Numbered from the stretch's first letter, positions 42,063 to 53,910 are shown. The stretch is DNA of 64,000 nucleotides from Liopterus haemorrhoidalis (GCA_963971575.1 OZ020619.1:21148813-21212812); one strand, 5' to 3'. Translations and numbers: made by a program. Notes: generated by a model from the letters alone, not told the origin.

Positions 42063-44150
42063 TTATATATTCATCTGTATTTTACTGAGATGTTCCATTA
42101 GAAGGGCACATGCTGCCGGAGTCGGATGTTGTAGTACCTCTTGTAGTGAAATAGGCGATGGATAGTGGAGCAGCAGGTTTCGATACAGAGAATTACAGGA
42201 TGCATTGTGGTCGGGGCATGAAAGAGATATATGTGTCACATCACCATATCCACCACACGAACATAAAGGTGTTCCGAGTATATTAATTTTATGTAGGTGG
42301 CTATAAGAGTGACAGTGATTAAGTCTAAGACTGGTGACGGTAGAGATGGTTTTCTTGTCAATGGGAAGGTTATGAAACCAGGGTTTAGCTGTGATGTACG
42401 GAAGAAGCGAGTGAAGGTGTGAACCTCGCTGTCGTGCTGTCGTGTCCCATTCTTGCTGCCATTTGGTTCTCAGCGATTGAAGGAGGGGTGGTAGAACATC
42501 TTTATAAAATACTTGGGCATCTGTAGGTTCTTCGGTTAGAGTGGCACCTTTCTTTGCGAGTTGGTCTGCAATTTCATTTCCATGGATGCCACAGTGACTG
42601 GGAATCCATGCCAGCTGGACTTCGTGATTCGCTGAGTTCAGGCTATATATCAGGGTCTTAATGTTTAGAATGGTTTTGTTATAGTTACGTATTCCAGTGT
42701 TGTTTAGTATTTGGAGTGAGGAGAGAGAGTCTGTGAGGATTAATGCCTTGCGGATTTTAAGCTGCGGGATCATGGACAATGCCTGTCTTATAGCTAAAAG
42801 TTCGGCAGACATTATCTGAAGTAACGCAGGGGCTTTCCTGGATACTTTGATGTTCATCGATGGTATGTAAATACCATACCCAGTAGTTCCTAGAGAGGGC
42901 GTTTTGGAAGCATCGGTGTATATATAGGTAAATTCAGAAAATTTCCTATCCAGGGTACTGAGCAGAAGAGCGTTCTTCTCTGATGTGTCCGTTGTTTTGT
43001 CAATTCCTACATTAAAGTGAAGAGGGATTGGTGTTATTTGTGGAGCATAGGGAGTTAAGTAGCAAGGGAGATTATTATGGCATGTAATCCGTCTTATGTG
43101 TGGAGTCAGCTGGTTAAGGGTAGTTAGAGCTAGGGGTTCGCGACACGAGGTAGGGCGCCTTGTTGTATTTTTCAGGTGCAGGAGTTGGTAGAGGCTCAAT
43201 AGAATAACACTGTTTTTGTATGAAGCTTGCTGCAATATAAATTTTGAGGTCAGCCATTTTGCTCGAAGATGTAGAGGGGGTTCCGCAGCTTCCACAAGCA
43301 GGGCGTTGGTTGGTGTGGAACGCATTGCTCCTAAACATATTCTTAGTGCCTGGTACTGTATTTTCTCCAGTCTTGTCCTTCTTTGAGCTGTAAGTGGTGA
43401 CATTACGGAACAGGAGTAGTCGATAATAGACCGCAAAAGACTGCGGTAAATTAGCAGCATTGTTTGTGGGTGGCCACCCCACCAGGTTCTTGACAAAGAA
43501 CGCAGAATATTGAGGATGTTTTGACATTTTTTCGCTATGTAATTTAGATGGATTTGCCAATTAAGTCTGGAGTCCAGGTGTATGCCCAAATAGCAGTATG
43601 ATGGAGTCATACTAATGGGTTGATTATTAAATGTTATATCTGAAGGACAGGCATCAAATGATATTTGTTGGCTAAATATAACAGATTTACTTTTATCTGG
43701 AGACAGGGTAAAATGATGTTCCTCAGTCCATGATTTAATAGATTGCAGAGCGAGATTTAATAGATGTACTGCCAACTGAACGTTTCTGTGTGCCAGATAT
43801 ATAACAATGTCGTCAGCGTATTGTAAATAATGAGCATAGGGGAATATTGAGGAGTAAAGGAGGGATGTATAGATATTAAATAAAATCGGACTCAGTACTG
43901 AGCCCTGTGGCAAACCTTTGTATGAAGATCGTGGACCATATAATTCGTTTTTATATTTAACGTACACATTCTTGTTCACAATTAACTGGAATACTGACCG
44001 TATTATTACAGAAGGCAATTTAATACTGGCGAGTGATTTTAGAAACGTTGGAATGTCCACATTATCAAAGGCACCCTTTAGATCAAGGAAGACTGCAACT
44101 AAGTGCTCTCTTTTAGCAAAGGCTATGTGTATATCTGTAGTGAGCTTCAT
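42063..44150 (-). CDS. LINE ORF2, reverse transcriptase and RNase H part
   Basis: 695 codons. RT motif A (VFLDLKGAFDNVD) is near residue 21, PQGSVLSPILF near 81, the active site YADD at 111-114 and the thumb after that. RNase H starts near residue 410 with T-D-A-S. It continues with the S-A-E-L-L-A-I-R block (Glu), L-T-D-S-L-S-S-L (Asp) and G-N-E-I-A-D-Q-L-A-K (last Asp): all four catalytic acids. A C-terminal C-x-C-x5-H-x4-C-type zinc block (CSCGGYGDVTHISLSC) closes the protein. RNase H in a LINE points to the I/R1/LOA side of the tree. No internal stop. The initiating Met given here is not natural; the frame is the continuation of the endonuclease frame. Confidence 0.9.
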   Translation of the reverse strand: MKLTTDIHIAFAKREHLVAVFLDLKGAFDNVDIPTFLKSLASIKLPSVIIRSVFQLIVNKNVYVKYKNELYGPRSSYKGLPQGSVLSPILFNIYTSLLYSSIFPYAHYLQYADDIVIYLAHRNVQLAVHLLNLALQSIKSWTEEHHFTLSPDKSKSVIFSQQISFDACPSDITFNNQPISMTPSYCYLGIHLDSRLNWQIHLNYIAKKCQNILNILRSLSRTWWGGHPQTMLLIYRSLLRSIIDYSCSVMSPLTAQRRTRLEKIQYQALRICLGAMRSTPTNALLVEAAEPPLHLRAKWLTSKFILQQASYKNSVILLSLYQLLHLKNTTRRPTSCREPLALTTLNQLTPHIRRITCHNNLPCYLTPYAPQITPIPLHFNVGIDKTTDTSEKNALLLSTLDRKFSEFTYIYTDASKTPSLGTTGYGIYIPSMNIKVSRKAPALLQIMSAELLAIRQALSMIPQLKIRKALILTDSLSSLQILNNTGIRNYNKTILNIKTLIYSLNSANHEVQLAWIPSHCGIHGNEIADQLAKKGATLTEEPTDAQVFYKDVLPPLLQSLRTKWQQEWDTTARQRGSHLHSLLPYITAKPWFHNLPIDKKTISTVTSLRLNHCHSYSHLHKINILGTPLCSCGGYGDVTHISLSCPDHNASCNSLYRNLLLHYPSPISLQEVLQHPTPAACALLMEHLSKIQMNI

Positions 44151-45721
44151 TGTGCAATGTTGACAGGATTTGCCTTTCCGAAAACCAAGCTGTTGGAGTC
44201 AAGTCTCAGTTTTAATAAATGTTCCGCTGTTTTAAGTAAACAAGATGAGAGAGCAATTGGGCGATAAGAAGATGGTAGTTCTGGATCTTTTCCTGGCTTA
44301 TGTATAGGCACTATATACGTGTCTCGCCATGCAGGTGGTATTTCATGTCCTAATAATATCATGTTTGTAATGTTCAAGTGCCACTCTTTCATTACGGTTG
44401 GCAGATGTTTTAAGTGAAGATAGGAGATTCCATCAGGTCCAGGCGCCGAATTCTTGACCGTAGTAATAACTGCATTATATTCATACATAGTATAAGGGGA
44501 TGTTAAGAATGGATCATCTGTTTCAGTTAATGGCAAAGATAATTCAGGGCTGACATAAGAAGGTGTGAATGCATTTAAAAATTCTTCTACGCATGTCATT
44601 GGTTTGTTGATGGACGTCAGAGTTGATTTTTTGTAGATCTTGATTTTCTTACACACCTCAGATATAGGAGTTTCTGGATTGAGGGATTGACAGAAATCCT
44701 TGAAGGCCAATTTCTTTTTTTCTTTGAACATACGTTTTGTTCGGGCTATTGCTTGTTGAGCATTTAAAAAGTTGTCTGGTGTAGGTGATTTCTTGTATTC
44801 CGATATAGCTGCTTTTCGTGCCTTTTTAAGATTTCCGCAACATTCGTCCCACCATGGAGTAGGGCAATAAGACTTCTTTTTTTCCGAAATTGGTATTGCG
44901 GCCGCAGAAGATTTATGTATAATGTCACATAGGATCTTGTTTTTTTCTTCACCGTTACAATTGGTGCTACTCATGTTTTCAAAAAGTTGGATACATGTAC
45001 TGTGATATAGTGACCAATCCGCTTTCTTAAGGTTATATGTTGGGAGGTGGTAAGCGGGTTGATTATTATTGCGATGACATGTGCTGATATGATTTTCTGT
45101 TAATAAGGGGAAGTGATCACTGCCATATGTATCGTTCAGGGTGATGCAATTAATGTTAGGGGCAATATCAGCAGTACTCAATGCAAGGTCAACAAAGCTA
45201 TCAGCGTATCCAGGGCGAGATAGTCGTGTCGGTTTTCCATCGTTTAGGATGCAGAGGTTATACAAATCTATAAGATCTTCAATTGTTTTACCTAAGTTGT
45301 CTGTGGTATGACTACCCCAGACAACGTTATGGCCATTGAAGTCGCCACATAGTAAGTATGGGGCTGGCAATTTGTTTATAATTGTTCTCAACTGATTTAC
45401 GGAAATAGTACGGGGAGGAATATAAAATGATGCTACTGTAATGGAATAAACCTTTACAGCTGTTACCTGACATGAAGTGTGTCTACAGTTGAGCGGAATT
45501 TCTGTAAAGTTTATGTCATTGCGTATAAGTAATGCTGATCCTGCATAACCATCAGTTCTATCGTTTCTTATGATATTGTATTCGCTAATACGGCAATGGA
45601 CATGGGGTTTCAGCCAAGTTTCAGACAAGGCTGCCACCTCAATTTTGTCGTCATGTAGTAAACGAAGTAAGTCCGTTTTATTGCTGTGGAGACTTTGGAT
45701 ATTCCACTGACGCACTTGCAT
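44147..45721 (-). CDS. LINE ORF2, endonuclease and RT N-terminal part
   Basis: 524 codons. The AP-type endonuclease fills residues 1-220: W-N-I-Q-S at the start, A-L-S-E-T-W-L near 32, L-C-G-D-F-N-G-H-N near 123 and Y-G-S-D-H-F-P-L near 200. A linker and RT start follow (SAPGPDGISYLHLKHLP, SSYRPIALSSCLLKTAEHL). It would nick the target and start RT priming. A one-base frameshift near 44195-44205 breaks the join with the next frame, where the coding continues as an L-G-F-R-K-G-K-S block. The natural start is uncertain; the first Met lies right at the endonuclease start. Confidence 0.88.
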   Translation of the reverse strand: MQVRQWNIQSLHSNKTDLLRLLHDDKIEVAALSETWLKPHVHCRISEYNIIRNDRTDGYAGSALLIRNDINFTEIPLNCRHTSCQVTAVKVYSITVASFYIPPRTISVNQLRTIINKLPAPYLLCGDFNGHNVVWGSHTTDNLGKTIEDLIDLYNLCILNDGKPTRLSRPGYADSFVDLALSTADIAPNINCITLNDTYGSDHFPLLTENHISTCHRNNNQPAYHLPTYNLKKADWSLYHSTCIQLFENMSSTNCNGEEKNKILCDIIHKSSAAAIPISEKKKSYCPTPWWDECCGNLKKARKAAISEYKKSPTPDNFLNAQQAIARTKRMFKEKKKLAFKDFCQSLNPETPISEVCKKIKIYKKSTLTSINKPMTCVEEFLNAFTPSYVSPELSLPLTETDDPFLTSPYTMYEYNAVITTVKNSAPGPDGISYLHLKHLPTVMKEWHLNITNMILLGHEIPPAWRDTYIVPIHKPGKDPELPSSYRPIALSSCLLKTAEHLLKLRLDSNSLVFGKANPVNIAQ

Positions 45722-45950
45722 TATTACGTATTTGGGTTTGGTGATCGGAATTAACCTGAGAGAGGATGCTATAAAAAAGTGATATTAAGGATTCATTTTG
45801 TGTGTGAGTACGAAGTAAATTAACAAATTTCTTGACGTGTTGTTCCTTCACTCGACTTGAAGTGGAGGGACTTGATATTGCCGTAGGGGTGTTATTATTG
45901 TAAACGGGTGAGCTATACGTGAAAAGATTTCCGTTTTGGGTCAGTAACAA
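45678..45950 (-). pseudogene. LINE ORF1 C-terminal fragment
   Basis: 90 codons ending in a frame that overlaps the ORF2 start by about 40 bases. Ser/Thr/Gln-rich with a VKKFVNLLRTHTQNESLISL helix-like part. Its position and overlap suggest the end of ORF1; no zinc knuckle remains, so the call rests on context. Confidence 0.45.
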
Positions 45951-45985
45951 ATCCTGGTGTGCACTCCTGTCATATCCCGGGGAAG

Positions 45986-47920
45986 ATGGGATTGTGTTCT
46001 GCTTCCGCTTCTTCGGTGTATGTTACGTAAATTATTCGTAACACAATATTTATGTATATTTCTGAATTGGAAATTTCGTACGCGTGGTATTTGGTTTTGA
46101 TACCAGCGCTGCCATCTATGGGGGGCGCGTGAACTAACCGATCCTTGGATCGATAAATTAGATTGTTAGTAAATCGTAGGAAACAAAATGGCACTTGTGT
46201 TCTTGTCATCGATCGAAGCAGTACACGATTGACTTTTTATCTCGTATCATCCCTTCAACTGGCCGGATTTAATTCAACTAAAAGGCATAAATTGATCGAG
46301 AGATAGTTCATACATCGACTGACATAAGCATTTTGTCATATTGAAGGCGTATTACATCTAAACGCGTAAGTTTTTCATTTTCAAGATATAGCTCATGGTT
46401 AATACACCGAGCACATGGTTATATCAGTTGTTTTCGTTGATTTTTAGCGTTTTGGGACCGTTAGAATCGTTTGAAACTGTTATTGTACCCTGCTGAATAC
46501 GTGAAAAGCATTTATGGAGCCGTTGTTCGTCTGGGAGACGAAATATTATTCCCATTGAGTCCAATTGAGTAGCACGTTTGTGAGCCCTTTGGAGTTATTT
46601 TGGGGCTAGCGGAGAGGAAGTTACTTCGCGTTGCATGTACATCAGGGAAGATTTCACTGAAGGATTTGGAGGATTCAACCGTATTTATATTTTGTGTAAA
46701 ATCGTTGTTTAGAAGACGACTTGTATGCAGATAAGTGTTTATTGAAAGTAATAAGCTCATTTGTACGTGGTTATAGAACTTGTGACACACGTTTTTGGCG
46801 TGTATTTGTGTTTATTTAGTGTAACCGGGTTAATTGATTATGTTTTTGTTCGTTGCCACGTCAAATGATCTCAACTTTCTAAATAGATCTATGTAAGAGA
46901 GCTCTCAGGTTCTAATTTAAGTGTAATTAAGGTTGTTCTCTCCAAATACTGTCGTAGAGCCATTTTGTCAGTGAAATTTGAGTTACATTTCGGTTCGTGT
47001 TTGGTACGATTTCGGTTTACTTGACACTTTGTTGTCCGTGGTTTAGAGTAGTGGGGGTATATTATTGTTCATTTGGGGAAGGAGGTAGTCTGACGTTACT
47101 GTGTATCGTTTAGTTACGGGATATCGCATCCGTTCCCTCCCCAAACGACCACTTTTATATCAGGGATACATCCGAAAGGATAGTTTTTGATTTGCGAGCC
47201 GTACATTTGGGTTACGTGCTATTTTGATTTGACGTTTCGAATATTTGTTTTGATTTCGATTCGTAAACGTCTTGTTTTGACACAATCGTGGATTGTTTGT
47301 TACGATTTGGTACTTACCATTGCAACCTGTGCGTTTCGCATCCCGGCGTGCGGTTAAATTAGCCGAGCGGCTAGGGAACAACTAAAGGTCTCATTTATGA
47401 GCCTCCGTCGTAGATAATAGTACTTGTATGCTTTACGTTCCGGCATCACAGTTAAAACAGCCTATTGGTTGGAAGGATTGTACCATTTACTTGTCGTGAT
47501 GACAGTTAAACTTTGTTTGTTTTGTCTTTGGGTCGTTCGATATTTCGATTAGAATTTAAGTTCAGAATTGATCTGATGTAGTTTAGGTTAAGACTCCGGT
47601 CTTATTATTTGACAATTTTGTTACCACATTATTTAGATAGATCGAGACGTGGTCTCGAATTGTTTGCAAAATTGATTAATATTTATTGTATTATTTGTGA
47701 ATTGATTCAGTATTTGTGTGTTTAGACTTTCCACTCTGGAGAGCCTAATCTGTTTAACTTCAATTTCATTTATTAAATCTCACATTTTCTTTATTTTTTT
47801 TAATGAAAATTTATGATGTACGATACTCTTTAATAAAGATTACTTTATATCATATTTGTCGAGTATTGCTTGTTAGTCCTATTGAGTCACAATGTATTAA
47901 GCTTGGTTTGGGGATAATTG
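45986..47920. other. Non-coding, unrecognised
   Basis: About 1.9 kb without a supported gene. It is T- and G-rich on the plus strand from 46800 to 47700, unlike the surrounding AT-balanced repeats, with several frames below 100 codons and no motif. It could be host intron or UTR, or an unknown element; I see no splice-bounded coding exon. Confidence 0.5.
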
Positions 47921-47928
47921 GTAAGAAC

Positions 47929-49154
47929 TAGAGATGGGTCGTTCATGAACGAACCGGCTCACTGAGCCGGCTCAGTACACTGACCGAAGTGACACGGTTC
48001 ACCAAATTGAAATGAGCCGGCTCACGGCTCACTGTATAGTTTCAAGTTTCAAGGATACGATTGGTCGGGCGATTGTGAACAGTGACCGGAGTGATCCGGA
48101 TCTGGATCGATGTCATGTTGAACTTCGCGAGAACTTGGCTTGTAATGTATTATCATAAAGTGTATTTTGTCATCAATTTGTAGGGCAGTTTATTTGAAAC
48201 TAATAGGGTTAGTCTGTATTTTCTTACAACCATACTATATAAAAATATTAAAAATATTGCCCAAATCCCAGATGTCCGATTTATAAGGGCAATAAACATC
48301 GCCATAAACTTAACACATCTGGTTTAAAATACAGTAGCTACATAAAGTGAATTGCTTGTTTCAAAAATGTTAGATAAGAGTCGGAGCTAAGCGACGTTCT
48401 ACCTACGACCGGACGACCGGCAACTGACTGACCTGTGTCTCGGGATCATGTTTAAAAGAACCGGCTCTAAGCAAGAGTCGGTTCTAAGCGACGTTCTACC
48501 TCTAAGCTCTAAGCGACGTTCTACAGAACGACCGACCGACCTGTGTCTCGGGATCATGTTTACAAGAACCGGCTCTAAGCAAGAGTCGGTTCTAAGCGAC
48601 GTTCTACCTCTAAGCTCTAAGCGACGTTCTACAGAACGACCAACCGACCTGTGTCTCGGGATCATGTTTACAAGAACCGGCTCTGAGCAAGAGTCGGTTC
48701 TTAGCGACGTTCTACCTCTAAGCTCTAAGCGACGTTCTACAGAACGACCGACCGACCTGTGTCTCGGGATCATGTTTACAAGAACCGGCTCTGAGCAAGA
48801 GTCGGTTCTAAGCGACGTTCTACCTACGACCGAACGACCGACCGACCTGCGTCTCGGGATCATGTTTACAGTTCATATATTGCAAGAATCGGCTCTAAGC
48901 AAGAGCCGGCTGTAAACGACGTTCTACGTACGACCGAACAACCGACCGACCTGTGTCTCGGGATCATATTTACAGTTTATATATTGCAAGAACCGGCTCT
49001 AAGCGACTTTCTACCTACGAACTAACGACCGTCCTGTGTTTCGGAGACATGTTTACTTAACCGGATCACTGAGCCGGATCAATGAACCGGCTCAACAAAC
49101 TGAACGACCTCCACTGATCCGGTTCCGCAAACTGAGCCGAAATTCCCATCTCTA
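47929..49154. mobile_element. hAT-type element with 8-bp target duplication and tandem core
   Basis: 1226 bp; inverted ends TAGAGATGGG... and ...CCCATCTCTA; flanked by gtaagaac on both sides (47921-47928, 49155-49162). Subterminal parts are packed with GAGCCGGCTC palindromes and variants. The core is a 108-bp tandem array. No transposase; a non-autonomous hAT. Confidence 0.9.
48432..49010. repeat. 108-bp tandem array inside the hAT element
   Basis: cctgtgtctcgggatcatgt starts at 48432, 48540, 48648 and 48756 (108 bp apart), then at 48846 and 48950 with shorter units. Because 108 is a multiple of 3, frames of about 155 codons stay open on both strands (48448-48915 plus, 48399-48863 minus); these are not genes. 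Confidence 0.9.
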
Positions 49155-49162
49155 GTAAGAAC

Positions 49163-50644
49163 TACTTCTACTAGAAAAAGATTTAAGTTTATCTCCGGTT
49201 TAGTGACGTCAATCTAAACTTATGGCGTCCTTATAAATAAAATAAAGACTGTTAAAATTTCATCTCCCAGTCCTTGAGAATAGAAATCTCTAACTGTATC
49301 GAGCTAGTCGCTAACCGGTCTAGTAAATGCGTTTTTGGTGTAACCTCATATTTTGGATAACGCTTTACTTGCCAGATCAACTAACATCTACTTGATCATT
49401 TTAGTTATTTTTGATTTTGATTGAATTTATTACGTGTCATTTTTTTTAAAGATTGGTTTATGGTTACCAAAAATGTGAAAAAAAGCTGTGACAAAAGGTT
49501 TCCTACTTTCACCCTGCTTATGGATCCCGAACTAAATCTTTACTATCATAAACCTACCTACACACTAGAAACTTGAAATATCTCACTTATTATGGACTAT
49601 GGAAAGAATAAACAAATAAATAAAACTGTGTTGCTTTTTCTTTTTTTTTTTGACAAAATGAATTTAATCGAGGAACAACCTTTCATCGGTAGATAACTGA
49701 AATCTTCAGGTGTAATCCAAGTGAAATAAAAAGTATTTTATAGCATAGCGCAGTGCATCATATGCTCATTGTGATGGGCTTGTGATTGTATTATTATTTA
49801 TTTTATTAAAAGCTCGAAAAAAAAAAACAACAAACTAGTAATGTAAAAAAGGTCCTCTTATAAATGTAAACATATGTTAAATTGTTGCTAATATCATTAG
49901 CCAAAAAATAAACATAGTTTCAATTTAGAGTGTATAAAAATAAATAAATAAATATGAATTTAAAGGTGATTTTGTATTCTCAAACTTTTGTATGTTTTTT
50001 TTTTTTTGATAGGATGGAATCTAATGAAATCGATACTTGGCAGAAAATTCTTCCAATATACCCTACAAAAGAGTAAGATGTGAAGAATAATAATATAAGA
50101 ATTGCAAATTGATTTACACAACAGAAATCTAGATGCTGTAAGATTAATCGATTGTCAAAGAAATATCGTTCTAACTAGTATCACTAGACTCACGAGTCAG
50201 AGACATGTCACGAGTACAGGCTATTCCAAACGTTTAAGCGGAACTAAATGGGAATTTCATTCGTTTAGGTTGTCACTTGAAGGAACCTTGCTTGGGTTAT
50301 TTCATGTTTCATGGTTGGTATATGAAAATTTAAAATTCCAACAGTGAAACCGTGGAAACGAAAGATGACAAAAAAAATGTCAAATTTTATTAAGACTGAC
50401 AAAAAATTAAAATGCAATGAAAAGAACATTTTATAATGCCAATCAATTTAATCTAGAATTTGCAATGTGAGTATTATTTACAAAGCTTAAGCAAAATGAC
50501 CAAAAGTCCGAATTAATCGATAAAAATTACTAGATTTCAAAATCTAGTTCCGTCTAAATTTTTGGAATAGTCTATATGTTTATGTGAAGCCTGTGAAAAA
50601 TTATTTGACCATGCTATATGGGATGTCAGTTATATTTTGACGTT
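49163..50644. other. Non-coding, unrecognised
   Basis: AT-rich, no supported gene. A frame at 50102-50347 (81 codons) has no recognised motif and ordinary AT-rich composition. Confidence 0.5.
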
Positions 50645-50712
50645 CTCCCCCCGTTGCATTACCTCCCTCCGTTGCATTACCTCCTCCCGTTGCATTACTT
50701 CTCCCCGTTGCA
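50645..50712. repeat. Short tandem repeat, about 20-bp unit
   Basis: Four copies of cccgttgcattacctcct-type units in a row (ccccgttgcattacctccct, ccgttgcattacctcct...). No further function suggested. Confidence 0.75.
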
Positions 50713-50764
50713 ATTTTCTAGGCGCTATACCCTCTGATTTTTTACATGCATATACGTATACTAG

Positions 50765-50940
50765 TGAAGGGCGCGTGCCGTGAAATTTCCGTGTCACTTC
50801 GTCACACGGCTATTCACGGTAAATTCGTGAGTGAACGTGATTAATATTTTTCTTCCGTGCGTGATTGTGCGTGATTTAGAATTTGTCGTGACACTCCGTG
50901 ATTACACGCACGACATGTCACGACTCACGAAGTTTAATTT
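50765..50940. repeat. CACG/CGTG-rich block
   Basis: Many copies of CACG and CGTGA in both orientations. A similar block lies at 58300-58470 and, inverted, at 62290-62480. Looks like a terminal part of a non-autonomous DNA element, but no borders or target duplication were seen here. Confidence 0.4.
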
Positions 50941-51762
50941 CTAATAAATAGAAGGAATAAGAAGAAAGAATTGTCTATTTTGTATCATTATCTATGCTGG
51001 ATTTTGTATCTCTTTCTACGACGAAGCAACATGACTCCATTGTATGCAGATGTTGGAATTATGCAGTTTTTGTTTAATTTTGAGTGAATTTGACTGGATA
51101 TGAATAACTCAACAATATCATTCTAACTAGTTTTTCTCTAACCAGTTGGATTTGATGGGATCATACGTAACATTAACCAATATTCTTCATTTCTTAGAAA
51201 ATTTTCTTCATAAGTTATCTTTTCTTTTAAGTATCCTTTTCTTAAAATAAATTGAGCCCTGCAAATCCGTGGATTTTTCTGCCGTTGCAGATAAATTATT
51301 ATTTAAATCGTGAGGATGCAGATAAAATATCATATCTGCTTATCCGAAATATGCGCATGAACATAAAATCTTCGGTTAGACGCCTCTTCCCACGGAAGAT
51401 GCATTTAGATCCCAAAAAATGTATCGTTGGCAATTGTATTTGCTTATGGCAAGAGTGAAATAATGATACGTTACGGAACTTTTTACTTTTTACTCTTCCC
51501 ATAAAGACCTATTTTACGCTTACTTATATAGTTAAATATAGTAGAGTTTACATAACAGTCGTAGATACGAAAATTTCTTTGGATTTATTGCAAGTTTATT
51601 AATTTAAAAATAATTTGTATTGTGTATTCTTATTTTGAATTTTTTGAAATATTAGTATAAATTAACCATGGTAATTTGCCACATTTAAAAACATGTGGAG
51701 CTCGTATCAAATAAAAAAAAAAACAAAAATATCTTAAATTTCTTGAAATCGTCATATAACTA
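50941..51762. other. Non-coding, unrecognised
   Basis: AT-rich, no supported gene. A short frame at 51252-51458 has a counterpart on the other strand and no recognised motif. Confidence 0.5.
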
Positions 51763-52705
51763 CCCAGCAAACATTCAACTAACGGCCGAATGCCGGCAAA
51801 CTGCTTTTACTGCTGGTAAATTGCTGGCACCAAAAGTAAGTGCAACGCCAGTATTAATAATGTACTTCACATTTATATTTCGCATTCCGCCTATACGAAG
51901 TACTTTACCAGCATTTTATAAGCACTCCTTATTTGTATTAATCCAAGCAAACATTTTTATACGGGCTATCGTCTTTTCTTCACTCATACTTTTTACTTAA
52001 AACTAAACTTTTTTTGAATGTAATAATTTGAAAAGTCTGATTGTTCTTAGTCATAAAACGCCCTAACCGCGTGGCCTTCGAGGGCCAGTAAAAGTTGATA
52101 CGTGTTGGTGGACAGTTTGTCAAGATGTGTATTTAAATAGTTATTGTTTTGTGAACATTATACAGTTTTTTATTGTGATTTGTATGTGTTTTGTTAGATT
52201 TAAGGACGTAGTTTACACAAACTGTTTCATGTTAAATTGTTTAATTTTTAGTTTAGTTAAATCATAGTTTTTTTCATGTAATAAAATTTTCAATTATTAA
52301 TAAATCTGTTACAAGATTATAAATATGTCATTTAAAAAATATAGTTTGTCATATTTTATTTTCAATAGTGACATCTTAAATATTTTTAAATATAATACTA
52401 ACCTGAAATAATACAAACTTAATCCAATACTGTAAAGCTTTTTTTACAATATAACCAAGTTTCTAAAAGTCAGTAATACACTATAAAAATCACCAAAATA
52501 ACCAGATCTAGTTTGTTCTTACAAAAGTGAACAGCTTATAGCATTAATGCTTATAAAATTTGATTATTGAATTTATTTGAACAAGTATGATTTCTTTAGG
52601 TTGGCACTCTTCAAGTCAGGGAGAAAAGATGTGGTAGATAATACAAGCCGAATATTGGCGAAAATTATTAGTCACTACTTATATTTAGGATGCAATTTTT
52701 TGGCA

Positions 52706-53910
52706 ATACCAGCCCAATACCAAGCCTGCTGTGTGAAGCAGGCGAACCGTCACTGTACAATCGTCGTAAAATTCTATCACTGCGGTATATGGCTGCACTC
52801 AGTGCCAAGCCAGATCATCCTGCGTATGACCCTATTCTACAAAATAGGCATACAGAGATTTATGACAGAAAACCAAGAGCCAATAGGCCTTTTGGTTTGA
52901 GGACTTTCGACATTTTGAGTGACATTGATTTTAATATGCCCGAAATGGCCAGTTTCGTTTTGTGTGCTGTTCCACCATGGACGCTACCGCGTCCACTTGT
53001 GAACCTCACATTAACTAGGTTTGATAAAGATACTACGTTGCCTATCGAATACCAACATGAGTTACAAAGAACACTGGTCCCTAGGTTCGAGGATACTGTC
53101 ATTTTTACTGACGGATCAAAATCCGGAACCAGGGTTGGTTGTGCGTTCGTTGTTTTGAATCCACGACAACAGTTTCAGTACCGTCTGCACTCTATAACGA
53201 GTGTGTACACTGCTGAGCTGTATGCTATTTTCAAGGCCCTGTGTTTTGTTTCGTCAGAGCAAAATCGGTCAAGTGTTATCTTGACGGACTCGCTGAGCGC
53301 TCTGAACAGTATCCAAGATCCAGATCCAGTGCATCCTCTTGTACTAAAGATCCGGTTGCTACTCCACAATCTGAATGCTCAGAATGTGAGGGTAGAGCTG
53401 TTTTGGATACCGGGACATGTTGGTATTAAAGGCAACGAAGCGGCAGATGCAGCTGCAAAAGCCGCCTCTTACAGACCTATGATTGATGTGAGTTTTGTTT
53501 TTCCAGATGACGCAAAGAGTCATCTGAAACATCTGGTTTTAGACATGTGGCAACATGAGTGGAGCCGCACACAGAACGTTAAGTTGCGACAGATTAAGGG
53601 AGACGTTAAACCATGGGGTTCTTCCTGCAGGATTAACCGCAGGGAGGAAACCGCCATCACACGCCTCCGTATAGGTCACTGTTGGTGGACCCATGGACAC
53701 CTTCTTAGAGGTGAAGAGTCCCCTATCTGTGAGACGTGTAACACAGATTTGTCTGTGTTACACATTTTAACTGAATGTGTACAGTTCGAGGATGTCAGGG
53801 AGAGGTTAGGCCTGTGTTATGACCTATCAGTTGCTTTAGGTGACGACAGGGTACTCATGGACAGGCTGATACTCTTCCTGAGAGAATCGAACTTATTGTT
53901 TTATGTGTGA
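52706..53910 (+). CDS. LINE ORF2 C-terminal part with complete RNase H
   Basis: About 400 codons open without a stop. Counting from the Met at 52690, which lies in the flank, the RNase H acids are D141 (F-T-D-G-S), E176 (T-A-E-L-Y), D200 (L-T-D-S-L) and D253 (G-N-E-A-A-D-A-A-A-K). The C-terminal zinc region C-x2-C (ICETC) with a downstream H/C pair is near residues 340-360. The RT itself is truncated away. The minus-strand sister copy has lost 32 codons of this domain, so this copy shows what the intact domain looks like. Without RT it cannot move itself. Confidence 0.88.

Larger units (their letters stand above)
41975..45985 (-). mobile_element. I/R1-like LINE, nearly intact ORF2
   Basis: Minus strand. 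It has an endonuclease frame (45721-44147), an RT plus RNase H frame (44150-42063), a short 3' UTR and a (TAGAA)n tail at 41976-41998. The end of ORF1 lies at 45950-45678. The 5' border near 45985 is estimated; ORF1 is largely missing, so it is 5' truncated. No target duplication found. Only one frameshift separates it from a complete ORF2. Confidence 0.9.

Noticed and set aside
43114..43560. Minus-strand frame of 148 codons overlapping LINE ORF2
   Set aside because: Alternative frame of the long RT/RNase H frame, without motif support.
48399..48915. Two overlapping frames of about 155 codons on opposite strands
   Set aside because: Both arise from a 108-bp tandem array (a multiple of 3) inside a hAT element; the peptides are repeats of one 36-residue unit with no known motif.
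50102..50347. Possible small host gene (81 codons)
   Set aside because: No motif, AT-rich composition and no supporting context.
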